41,009 nucleotides of DNA from a virus. The notes under the pieces were generated by a model. It was not told the origin of the DNA. It saw only the letters and a list, made by a program, of their open reading frames with translations, and did no database searches. Shown one piece after another: positions 1-6,802 of the stretch; positions within the stretch are counted from its first letter, which is position 1; each line of letters begins with the position of its first letter. Both the position numbers and the translations under genes were made by a program. Location of the stretch: the IMG/VR virus record IMGVR_UViG_3300020215_000091, positions 1 through 41,009 of that record; one strand, 5' to 3'.

Positions 1-127
1 CGATTTCCGGAGTCCGGCTGAATAAAGCTTTCGCGGTCCTCGCGCTGCATATCCGAGCCAGCGCTCGGGGTTGTGAGCGATGAGATCAGGTAACGGTAAT
101 TATTCGTCGAAAGTGTGACGATGCCGA
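1..127. repeat. Terminal direct repeat, left copy
   Basis: Bases 1-127 are identical to bases 40883-41009. An exact 127-base overlap is what a de Bruijn assembler leaves at the ends of a circular or circularly permuted contig, so this is best read as one locus counted twice. The adaptor gene reads through the join in frame, which supports a genuine circle of about 40,882 bp. Confidence 0.95.
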
Positions 128-308
128 AGGCTTCCAAGAACTGCCAGCGCGTGTTTTGATCGGTGCAAATCTCGACAAGCGCCTCGGAAAGCTTGTCCCA
201 GGCGACGGTCTGAAGGCCGGCCGAGAGCGATGCAAGCGACGCGACGGTCTGCTCGCCGCAGTTTCTGAGAATGCCGTTGTAAATCTCAAGGGTCGTGAGC
301 TTGGCCAT
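1..308 (-). CDS. SU10-type head-tail adaptor protein, 5' part (split by contig ends)
   Basis: The start codon is ATG at 308-306, directly after the TAA of the upstream methyltransferase. The reading frame runs off base 1 and continues at base 40882 to a stop at 40471, giving 239 aa. The N-terminus (MAKLTTLEIYNGILRNCGEQ) and the central YWKHPTMPATG...DIPEPFDRLVLIPLATM region resemble the SU10-like phage adaptor family, which sits below the portal and joins it to the tail in podoviruses. Its place directly before the nozzle-like gene fits that role. The family call is by recognition, not by search. Confidence 0.8.
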   Translation of the reverse strand, partial: MAKLTTLEIYNGILRNCGEQTVASLASLSAGLQTVAWDKLSEALVEICTDQNTRWQFLEAFGIVTLSTNNYRYLISSLTTPSAGSDMQREDRESFIQPDSGN

Positions 309-1019
309 TTAATACTTCCTCTGAAGGATCATGTGCCGGTTATTCCAGGAGAGGAATCTTTGAGAGAAGTTGATCCGGGATAGCACCACTTCAAACCCGA
401 TGCCCAGGGCCAGGCGTTTCAGCTCTTTATCCGAGATAAAGGTCGTAGAAAAAGTGTTGTCCCAATGCCCGAAGCCAGAAAGCCCGAGGTAATGAATGAG
501 CTCGGGCGCCGGATGCGTGATGAGGAGAACGCCGTCCCGGTCGAGTAAGTTATAGGCGCGTTTTAAGGCGCCGACCGGATCACGGAAGGACTCAAGCACG
601 TGACCCATGAGAATGAAGTTAAATTTGTCCCCAAACTCAAAGACCTCGAAGTCATCCTGAATGAAGTCGTTCGGGATCAGATCGACTCCGGTTGCAATCC
701 AGCCGCGGTCCTTCAAATTCAGGATGTTGTAGGGGACCCCGAACCCGACATCCAAAAACTTCCGGCCGTAAATAATCTCTTCGATGAGCGGAATATAAAG
801 GCGCAGAAGGTACTCGCTTCTTAGGTCAAAGCCCTTTTTATCCGCCCATTTGGCCAGGTATTCGGCGTTGAAGAGGTTTTTATTAATCACAGCATCCCGG
901 AAGACCGTCCCGCAGAAGCAATGAAACCAGTCATCCTGAATGCCGGCGAGATCGGTAATCGCGTATTTTGTGACTTGTGACTTTCCGCAGATGCGGCAAA
1001 GCACCTTATCCTCGCTCAT
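309..1019 (-). CDS. Class I SAM-dependent methyltransferase with N-terminal zinc-binding knuckles
   Basis: 236 aa. Cysteine pairs C8/C11 and C34/C36 look like a zinc-binding N-terminal module. A Rossmann-type SAM site follows with motif I FLDVGFGVPYN near residues 88-98, an acidic motif II (TGVDLIP) and FILMGHVLESFRDP as the motif IV region, as in Methyltransf_11/23 proteins. The ATG overlaps the stop of the GT9 gene (ATGA), and the TAA abuts the adaptor ATG. It is the last gene of a GT9-methyltransferase-Zn-GT9-methyltransferase set, so the likely substrate is a sugar on a virion protein. That substrate is inference. Confidence 0.85.
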   Translation of the reverse strand: MSEDKVLCRICGKSQVTKYAITDLAGIQDDWFHCFCGTVFRDAVINKNLFNAEYLAKWADKKGFDLRSEYLLRLYIPLIEEIIYGRKFLDVGFGVPYNILNLKDRGWIATGVDLIPNDFIQDDFEVFEFGDKFNFILMGHVLESFRDPVGALKRAYNLLDRDGVLLITHPAPELIHYLGLSGFGHWDNTFSTTFISDKELKRLALGIGFEVVLSRINFSQRFLSWNNRHMILQRKY

Positions 1020-2002
1020 GCGGCCACCGCCTGCTCGTCGTAAATCCGGTCAAAAAGCCGAATGAGTTTAATAGGCGCAAATCCCATGGCCGTGCAAAAT
1101 GGCGCATAGGCTTCGTGCTCAATCGGGCATTGCTCGGCCGCCTCGTAGATGATGCGAAAACAAGGCGAGCACGCCACGTCGGCCTGCAACGAATAGTCGT
1201 TCTTAAAATACTTCGTCACGCATTCGCGGGTCGTGTGGGTGAGGAAGCAAAACTTCGGCGTGTCGAAGCAGCCTGCCAGGTGAATCACGCCCGTCTCCGG
1301 CGCGACTACAAGCGAGGCGTATTTACAGGCAAGTGCGGTCTCGCGGAAGCTCCACTTGCCGGACTTGTGGATCACCTGTTCGTGTTGGAGCGCAAGCTCA
1401 AGGATCTGGCAGGCTTCATCTCCCACGGTCACAAAGACGACGTCTGGGTGCTTTTTGATGATTTCTTGCATCACGATATGCGTATACGGGTAGGCCTTGT
1501 GAAGCGAGGACCCTGAAAGGCACCAGACCACAAGGAACTTCCCGAGGAACGCCTCGCGGTTTCTCTGAAAGGCTTCTTCCTCAGCTTCAGCAAAATACAT
1601 TTCAGGCAGGCGCCCGGTCACGGAAAAGCCGGCACTCTCGAACATCGAGTCATAAAAGTTCACGTTGCCGACCGCCATGCGCTCATTCTTTGGGTAGTTG
1701 TATTGCGGGTTGGTCGGGTGAAAAAGGTGCTTTTCCTCGAGCGATTCGCAAAGGTCAATGAGCTCGTCGCAGGCGTTTTCGGCCTGGACCTTGCGGAAAT
1801 ATTCCTCAAGCTCCGCATTCTCCACGCTGTGGCGCTCGTGATAGATCAGACGGTCGATGTGCGGGTTTTCCTTAAAGACTTCCATCCCCTGCTCGGACGT
1901 AAGGACATAGACTTCATGGCCAAGGTTTTTGAGGTACGAAAAAAGAGGCGTCACGATGAGGCAGTCGCCGTATCCCCCAAGCCGCACGATCAGGTATCTC
2001 AC
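1016..2002 (-). CDS. GT9-family (heptosyltransferase-like) glycosyltransferase, copy A
   Basis: 328 aa with a GT-B fold signature. The N-terminal GGYGDCLIVTPL loop (residues 9-20) and the C-terminal APETGVIHLAG motif match ADP-heptose:LPS heptosyltransferases of CAZy family GT9, where these bind the nucleotide sugar. The start is GTG, with GTGA overlapping the previous stop. It is clearly paralogous to the protein at 3107-4192: both share GKFVV..LSG.S.HK, ITVGDE-type segments and a C-terminal ACSPC motif. Because it lies between capsid and neck genes it may modify the virion instead of host LPS. This is inference. Confidence 0.85.
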   Translation of the reverse strand: MRYLIVRLGGYGDCLIVTPLFSYLKNLGHEVYVLTSEQGMEVFKENPHIDRLIYHERHSVENAELEEYFRKVQAENACDELIDLCESLEEKHLFHPTNPQYNYPKNERMAVGNVNFYDSMFESAGFSVTGRLPEMYFAEAEEEAFQRNREAFLGKFLVVWCLSGSSLHKAYPYTHIVMQEIIKKHPDVVFVTVGDEACQILELALQHEQVIHKSGKWSFRETALACKYASLVVAPETGVIHLAGCFDTPKFCFLTHTTRECVTKYFKNDYSLQADVACSPCFRIIYEAAEQCPIEHEAYAPFCTAMGFAPIKLIRLFDRIYDEQAVAA

Positions 2003-2343
2003 GCAACAAGCCCCTTTTTGCGTAGCCGCTTAAAAAGCGCGACATGATAATCGCGCGACTCGTCGGCGACTCGGGCCTGGTGGGCCTCATAGCGGCGGTT
2101 CCACTCCTGGCAATGCTCGGACCCGCAATGTTTTGCACGCTGTTTTGCATAGTCCCAGCGGCCTTGGCTTTTCAGGCGTTCGGCATCCTTTTTCGAGTAA
2201 TTAAACCAGTCGCCGCAGATCCAGCAGCGAAGCTCATGCACCGTATCCTCGCCGTTGTGGAACTTATGCCCGAGCCACGGCTTTCCGAACCGCCTGTCGG
2301 CCCGCACGACCTTCTGGTAGCGGTTCACAAGGATGATCGCCAT
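1999..2343 (-). CDS. Small cysteine/histidine-rich putative zinc-binding protein
   Basis: 114 aa, basic. A CWICGDWF knuckle is followed about 25 residues later by HCGSEHCQEW, giving a plausible CxxC...CxxxxC/H zinc site. I see no HNH catalytic motif. The ATG overlaps the upstream methyltransferase stop by one base (TGATG), and its own TGA is overlapped by the GTG of the next GT9 gene. It is therefore an integral member of the glycosylation cassette, perhaps a scaffold or accessory for the enzymes. I do not recognise a named family. Confidence 0.7.
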   Translation of the reverse strand: MAIILVNRYQKVVRADRRFGKPWLGHKFHNGEDTVHELRCWICGDWFNYSKKDAERLKSQGRWDYAKQRAKHCGSEHCQEWNRRYEAHQARVADESRDYHVALFKRLRKKGLVA

Positions 2344-3110
2344 CAGACCTTTTCCCCGCTTATGTGAAAATCCCCGTTGCAGATGAAGGTCATGTCGATG
2401 TTGTGCCTTTTAAAGAGCACGCGGAAGCCGGCCTTCGTCATTTCATTTGCGAAGGAGTCCAGGTCCCACATGATGTGGTGTTCGCGGACGTGCCAATGCC
2501 CCCAGGTATAAGGGTTTGCCCAGTTGATGAAGAAAGGGTCGGGCATCGCGATAAAAATCCGGCCGCCAGGATTCAGAAGCCTGTGGCACTTCTCAAGCGC
2601 CGCAATCGGGTCTTTGAAATGCTCGAAGATATGGCTTGCCGTAATCAGGTCAAAGGTCTCGTCTGTTTCCTTCGTCTCAAAGTTTCCAAAAATCATAGGA
2701 TGCCTTGATTCACGCTCGGCAATGTCCCATCCCGCCGCGGCAAGGCCCCGGTCGCGTGCTTCGTCTAAAATCCCATCGTTCACGGCACCGATATCGAGGA
2801 TACTTTTCGCCTTGTGGAAATAAGGCCAAAAATGGGAGACGTATCGCCTGAGCAAGGCGTTCGTCTGTGGGCTTTGGTAGCGTTGGACGTATTGATCGTT
2901 GTACGTTCCGAGCTCGATATTCAGCCAGTCGGTAAAAAATACGTTCTTGCAGTTACAGAACGAATACCCGAGGTCCTTTGAAATCACTATCTCTGCCCCG
3001 TCTGGCTTCGCCGGGTTCGGGTAGTGCCCGTTCACAATGACGTCTTGAAAAGAGCCGCAGAACGGGCAGCTTTGGGCTTTTAAGCGCTTGGGAGGCTCTG
3101 CGAGAATCAC
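2343..3110 (-). CDS. Class I SAM-dependent methyltransferase with N-terminal zinc-binding knuckles, second copy
   Basis: 255 aa. It has the same layout as the methyltransferase at 309-1019: paired cysteines C15/C18 and C52/C54, then SAM motif I ILDIGAVNDG (about residues 104-113), motif II (AAGWDIAE), the HIFEHFKDP region and an LNPGGRIFIAMPDP strand. The start is GTG in a GTGA overlap with the upstream GT9 stop. The repeated GT9-then-methyltransferase order suggests an ancient duplication of a two-gene unit. Probable role: O- or C-methylation of a sugar added by the paired GT9 enzyme. Confidence 0.85.
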   Translation of the reverse strand: MILAEPPKRLKAQSCPFCGSFQDVIVNGHYPNPAKPDGAEIVISKDLGYSFCNCKNVFFTDWLNIELGTYNDQYVQRYQSPQTNALLRRYVSHFWPYFHKAKSILDIGAVNDGILDEARDRGLAAAGWDIAERESRHPMIFGNFETKETDETFDLITASHIFEHFKDPIAALEKCHRLLNPGGRIFIAMPDPFFINWANPYTWGHWHVREHHIMWDLDSFANEMTKAGFRVLFKRHNIDMTFICNGDFHISGEKV

Positions 3111-4192
3111 GATGCGAACGCCGCCTCATTTAAAGCGGTTAGGACCCTGTCTCGCCGGTCACTCCACCGCTGGTAGGCCATTTCCAGGCGCGAAAGGACC
3201 TGATTCGGGTCGAATTTGATGCAGATGGGGTACTTTAAGCCCAGGTGCTCGAAGGTCGGGCAGCCGATGTACTCGTAAGGCCCCTTGTGGCAGGGCGAAC
3301 ACGCGGCCGGCGACTGGATTGAAAGGTCATTCGGGAAGTCTCCACCGTGGTTTTTGATCGAGGCTGCGGTCATAAGCTGCACGGTCGGCGCCCCGAGAAG
3401 CGTTGCCGCGACCATGAGGCCCGATTCGCAGCCGACGACGGCGCCCGCGTACTTTGTCATGAGCATCGCCTGGCGGAAGGGGTAGCGCGTGCCGCCTTCG
3501 TACTCGCCTTTTTCGTTGAAATTGCCGCAGCGGTTTATGATCCGCTCGCCTTTGAACTCAACCACGTTACGGCAATCCTCATCGCCGACCGTGATGCAGA
3601 CGGCGTCGGAGTGCCAGGCGAGGAATTGCTTGACGATGGCCTCGGCGTTGTAAAAGAGCTTATGTTTCGACGTGCCTGAAAGATTGGCGATGACGACGAA
3701 TTTTCCTGAATACTCGCGCCTGTAAAGCTTTTGGACAATCGCCTCCTCTTCCTCGCTGAAATATAATTCCCCGACCACGCCGACGTGCTGCGGATACCCA
3801 GCCCAGATCGTCGTCTGGTCGTAGTAATTGTGGCCGCCGAATTTCGCCCGCCGGTGCTCGTCGCTCATGTAGTAGTCGGCCTGGTCTTCCATCGCGATAT
3901 AGGCGTACTCGATCGAGTTTCGGAGGTTAATGAAGCGGTCATACCCTTGCGACAAAACCGCCCAGCGCTTTTCCAGCATATGGAACGGCATCCGCCGGAC
4001 GGGCTCAGACGCCGGCTCAAAGAAGATATGCTCGTCGATGAAGGGATTATTTTCGTAAATCTCAGCGCCCTTCGTGTTGTACTCGAACGCGACATAATCG
4101 AAGCCTTCGCGCTCTTTTAAAAGGCGCGGCAAGTGGGACGCGTGCAAATGGTCCCCATAGGCTCCGAATCTAGAAATCAATACTTTCTTCAT
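3107..4192 (-). CDS. GT9-family (heptosyltransferase-like) glycosyltransferase, copy B
   Basis: 361 aa. Begins MKKVLISRFGAYGDHLHASHLP, the GT9-type N-terminal loop. The C-terminal half has a CESGLMVAATLLG segment where GT9 enzymes carry the nucleotide-sugar motif, although the usual histidine of the HLA motif is replaced here. That may mean a changed donor or a weak enzyme. It shares ACSPC and VGDE blocks with copy A. It is the first gene of the cassette; an AAGGA-type ribosome site precedes the ATG, and a strong hairpin lies just upstream at 4208-4254. Confidence 0.8.
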   Translation of the reverse strand: MKKVLISRFGAYGDHLHASHLPRLLKEREGFDYVAFEYNTKGAEIYENNPFIDEHIFFEPASEPVRRMPFHMLEKRWAVLSQGYDRFINLRNSIEYAYIAMEDQADYYMSDEHRRAKFGGHNYYDQTTIWAGYPQHVGVVGELYFSEEEEAIVQKLYRREYSGKFVVIANLSGTSKHKLFYNAEAIVKQFLAWHSDAVCITVGDEDCRNVVEFKGERIINRCGNFNEKGEYEGGTRYPFRQAMLMTKYAGAVVGCESGLMVAATLLGAPTVQLMTAASIKNHGGDFPNDLSIQSPAACSPCHKGPYEYIGCPTFEHLGLKYPICIKFDPNQVLSRLEMAYQRWSDRRDRVLTALNEAAFAS

Positions 4193-4207
4193 TCGCGTTC
4201 CTTAGTT

Positions 4208-4254
4208 GGATTCAGCCGGGGGTCCTCCGGGTCCGGACCCTGAATCGCCCCCGG
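4208..4254 (-). promoter_or_regulatory. Nested GC-rich hairpin between capsid genes and glycosylation cassette
   Basis: Two overlapping inverted repeats are present: GGATTCAG (4208-4215) with CTGAATC (4240-4246), and CCGGGGG (4216-4222) with CCCCCGG (4248-4254). Inside lies the perfect dyad GGGTCCGGACCC (4229-4240). The two outer helices cannot both form as a simple nested stem, so alternative or pseudoknotted forms are possible. No U-tract follows on the minus strand. It may protect or process the capsid mRNA, or reduce read-through into the cassette. Confidence 0.55.
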
Positions 4255-4270
4255 CCTCCTCCATCTTTCT

Positions 4271-4675
4271 TTACGCCTGGACGAACCGCTCGCGGTAATG
4301 CACCACGGGCTGCACGTTGTGCGCAGCGGCACTCGTCGCGGCCGTCTTCTGATAGACGATGTCATCGCCGGCGCTCAGGTTGGTTTCCGTGAGCGCTGCG
4401 TCGATAATCGTGCTGTCAGCATTCGTGCCGAGGGCCGCCGTGCCAATGGCCGTGAAAGCACCCGTCCCGGCGAGTGAATAGCCGATCAGGATGCTCGCCT
4501 GCGCCGCGGTACCGCCCGTCTTCACGCGGAGATTCCAGTCGGTTAGCGTCACGTTACCCATGACGGTCAACCGGCCGAGCTCCACGGCAGACGCCGAGGT
4601 TCCGTTGATGGCGCCGCTTTCGTTCAGCGGCAGGGTCTGGGCCACGCCGAAGCGCGGGTCAGAGTATTGAGACAT
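4271..4675 (-). CDS. Probable head decoration/stabilising protein
   Basis: 134 aa, rich in Ala, Thr and Gly, with beta-strand-like segments and no catalytic motif. It lies directly downstream of the major capsid gene with an 18-base gap and a GGGGG-type ribosome site about 10 bases before its ATG. Position and composition fit a small capsid decoration protein, as in many HK97-fold phages. A minor spike is possible. I do not recognise a specific family. Confidence 0.55.
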   Translation of the reverse strand: MSQYSDPRFGVAQTLPLNESGAINGTSASAVELGRLTVMGNVTLTDWNLRVKTGGTAAQASILIGYSLAGTGAFTAIGTAALGTNADSTIIDAALTETNLSAGDDIVYQKTAATSAAAHNVQPVVHYRERFVQA

Positions 4676-4692
4676 GGTCAGATGCCCCCTTT

Positions 4693-5637
4693 TTAAGCGG
4701 ACGTGACGTGAATGATGCGCTCGATGCCCTTGCCGGTCGAGTTCAGATCATCCGTCGTCAGATCCCAGATCTTCTTAAAGCCGAGGATGGCGTACCATCC
4801 GAGCTTCTTTGAGCGGCCCATGTCGGTCTCCTCATAACGGAGCTCTTCGGGCAGCGCGACGGCTTCGCAGACCGCCTCTTCGCCGAAAAGAACCGCCTCG
4901 CCATAAGCCGAGCCGTTGCCGATGGTGTTGGAGAGGACGTTGTTGTCCTCAACCACACGGGCGCCGTAGTAGCGGCCGATCTCGTCGTTGAAGCGGAATT
5001 CGGGATCCGCGTACTGCGCGACCGACTGAAGGTAGTCGTACAGACCGCTGATCGCTTCCGTCGCTCCGACGTAGATGTAGTAATTGCCGAGCTTCGGGAT
5101 CTGCTTCTTTTTGGCGTAGTCGATGACCGCGCGGACGTTGTTATCCGATGGGTTGTTCGACGCCGTCAGCGTGGCTGTTCCGTTCGTGGTGAACGTGACG
5201 CCGGCTTTTGTGGTCGCCGTGCAAACCGCCTTGAATTTCGCGGTCTTCATCACCGTTGCGACCGCCACGTCCATCGTGTCTTTCTGGTCTTGGACGAGGC
5301 CCTTTTCGTACTCGGAGCGCATCGTGAACTCAGACAGCGTCTCGAGCTTCTGCGTGTAAGGAACGCCGTTGCCGTACTCGTTCACGACGACGGAGTCCTT
5401 GATGACCTTGATGCGGTTATTCGGCATCGTGGTCGTTTCAACGAGCGTGCCGCCGCGAGTATCAATGCGAAGGCGCTTCGTGAATTCGACGGTGTCGCCG
5501 TTGTTCTTGCCGAGACCGTCCTTTTTGTCCACAAACTGACGCCAGAGAAACATCGGCGCAGCCTGTTCCCGCATCTGCTGAGACAGCTTAGGGGAACGCA
5601 GGTAAGAACCTTCGTTGACCCAGAGTGCCTGTGCCAT
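4693..5637 (-). CDS. Major capsid protein (HK97-like fold)
   Basis: 314 aa, without an obvious N-terminal cleaved delta domain. The pattern of an early WRQFVD segment, EFTKRLRIDTRGGTL, then an MRSEYEKGL..QKDTMDVAVATVM spine helix and a C-terminal DDLNSTGKGIERIIHVTSA resembles the N4 gp56-like branch of HK97-fold coat proteins. GAGGT lies six bases before the ATG. The gene follows the scaffold gene by eight bases, the usual order. It should be the most abundant virion protein, and is a candidate acceptor for the downstream glycosyltransferases. Confidence 0.85.
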   Translation of the reverse strand: MAQALWVNEGSYLRSPKLSQQMREQAAPMFLWRQFVDKKDGLGKNNGDTVEFTKRLRIDTRGGTLVETTTMPNNRIKVIKDSVVVNEYGNGVPYTQKLETLSEFTMRSEYEKGLVQDQKDTMDVAVATVMKTAKFKAVCTATTKAGVTFTTNGTATLTASNNPSDNNVRAVIDYAKKKQIPKLGNYYIYVGATEAISGLYDYLQSVAQYADPEFRFNDEIGRYYGARVVEDNNVLSNTIGNGSAYGEAVLFGEEAVCEAVALPEELRYEETDMGRSKKLGWYAILGFKKIWDLTTDDLNSTGKGIERIIHVTSA

Positions 5638-5645
5638 TTAAAACC

Positions 5646-6368
5646 TCACAGAATTTTCTTTTGCTTTGCGCTCTGCTGCTTCTGCAGCCATTCGCTAGGC
5701 TCCTCGACCTTTTCGGTCTTGGGTTTCTCTGGCGAAGGGTTGTGTCCGGTTTCCGCGTTGGCGGCCGGTGGAAGCGGCGGAACTGCGTTTTTTGAAGTGG
5801 CGTACCTGTCGAACTTTTCGCGCACTTGCTTGGCCGCCTCTTTGACAGCGTCCTCCGCCGTCTTAAAGCGTCCGGTTGTCGCAAGCGCATTCGCCCGCTC
5901 CATGACAAGGTCGACGACTTCATCGTCAAACTCCGGGTGCGAAGACTTAACCCCGCTTCTGAGCGTTTCGATGGTCTTCTGAGACGTCATGGCCCGCTGG
6001 GCTTCGATAACCGCACTCCTCGAGGCCTGGGTCGTCACGTCAGCTAGGAGACTATTCATCTCCTTGGCCGCGGCGGCCGGATCCACAAGGGACTTTTCGA
6101 GGATCGCCTGAATGCGCTCCTGGGTCCGATGTGCTTCCTGGTCGTTGGAAGGCGGGTTTTGCTGCGGCGCGGGATCGGGCCTATGAGCGCCGGACAGGCG
6201 AGTCTCTAACGTCGCCCGCGTGGTCTCAAGGTCCTGGATCTTCGCATCGCGCTCTTTAAGTGCCGTTTCCAGCTCTTTGAGTTTCGTCTGGACTGGGTCA
6301 GACGGGCCCGGTGCATGCGACGGGTCAGCCGGTGGTTCCTGAACCGCCGCGTTCGGTGCATCAGCCAT
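5646..6368 (-). CDS. Capsid scaffolding protein
   Basis: 240 aa, highly charged and helical. Residues about 25-60 form a coiled coil (KLKELETALKERDAKIQDLE). The N-terminal part is Pro/Ala-rich and disordered, and the lysine-rich C-terminus (KQQSAKQKKIL) is the kind of basic tail that binds coat protein in scaffolds such as that of P22. It sits between portal and coat genes, as scaffolds do. GGAAAGGAGAG precedes the ATG. No protease triad is seen, so a separate maturation protease is not evident in this genome. Confidence 0.75.
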   Translation of the reverse strand: MADAPNAAVQEPPADPSHAPGPSDPVQTKLKELETALKERDAKIQDLETTRATLETRLSGAHRPDPAPQQNPPSNDQEAHRTQERIQAILEKSLVDPAAAAKEMNSLLADVTTQASRSAVIEAQRAMTSQKTIETLRSGVKSSHPEFDDEVVDLVMERANALATTGRFKTAEDAVKEAAKQVREKFDRYATSKNAVPPLPPAANAETGHNPSPEKPKTEKVEEPSEWLQKQQSAKQKKIL

Positions 6369-6395
6369 TTTTACTCTCCTTTCCTTTGCCGGATG

Positions 6396-6668
6396 TTATT
6401 CCGCATCGGATTTAACAAACGTGGTCAATTTCTTGAGAGCGGCATCGCCCCACTCAAGCTCATCCGAGATTTGCTCGGAAATTTTTTTCAAGACGCGCAG
6501 CGCTCCGCGAGCGGTCGGGTCGTCGCCTTCAAGCAACGATTCGGTCGCAAGCTCCATTTCGGCAACAATAATGGCCTCGATGTCCTTCCAGCCCGGCTGG
6601 CGCAGGACCTGGGCGATTCGGTCGCGCTTATTCTTTCGCTCTTCAAGCTGCTTCCGCGTCTGCGCCAT
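6396..6668 (-). CDS. Small helical protein of the head module, unknown
   Basis: 90 aa, mostly charged helices (MAQTRKQLEERKNKRDR; DELEWGDAALKKLTTFVKSDAE). Its ATG directly follows the TAG of the 39-codon gene upstream. It lies between portal and scaffold, where small head-completion or accessory proteins are common. No motif allows a firmer call. Confidence 0.6.
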   Translation of the reverse strand: MAQTRKQLEERKNKRDRIAQVLRQPGWKDIEAIIVAEMELATESLLEGDDPTARGALRVLKKISEQISDELEWGDAALKKLTTFVKSDAE

Positions 6669-6788
6669 CTAGTAATTCAGCGTGGCCTTTTTTAGCTTGT
6701 TGTCGGCCGGGTGCTCGAATTTTTTCTTCGCGCGAGATTTCACCTTCGGCATCGGTTCGACTTTCCTGAGCCCCTTTTTCTTCGGCAT
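6669..6788 (-). CDS. 39-aa lysine-rich peptide of the head module
   Basis: Very basic peptide beginning MPKKKGLRKVEPMPKVK. An AGAGGG ribosome site lies eight bases before the ATG at 6788. A second in-frame ATG at 6806 overlaps the portal stop (ATGA) and would add MKRAKH. The TAG is followed immediately by the ATG of the 90-aa gene. A DNA-binding head peptide is possible, but the function is unknown. Confidence 0.6.
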   Translation of the reverse strand: MPKKKGLRKVEPMPKVKSRAKKKFEHPADNKLKKATLNY

Positions 6789-6802
6789 ATGCTTTGCCCT
6801 CT

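Noticed and set aside
4202-4264. 20-codon ORF MEEAGGDSGSGPGGPPAESN
   Set aside because: It consists of the hairpin sequence read as Gly/Pro/Ser codons; the RNA structure explains the bases better than a protein does.
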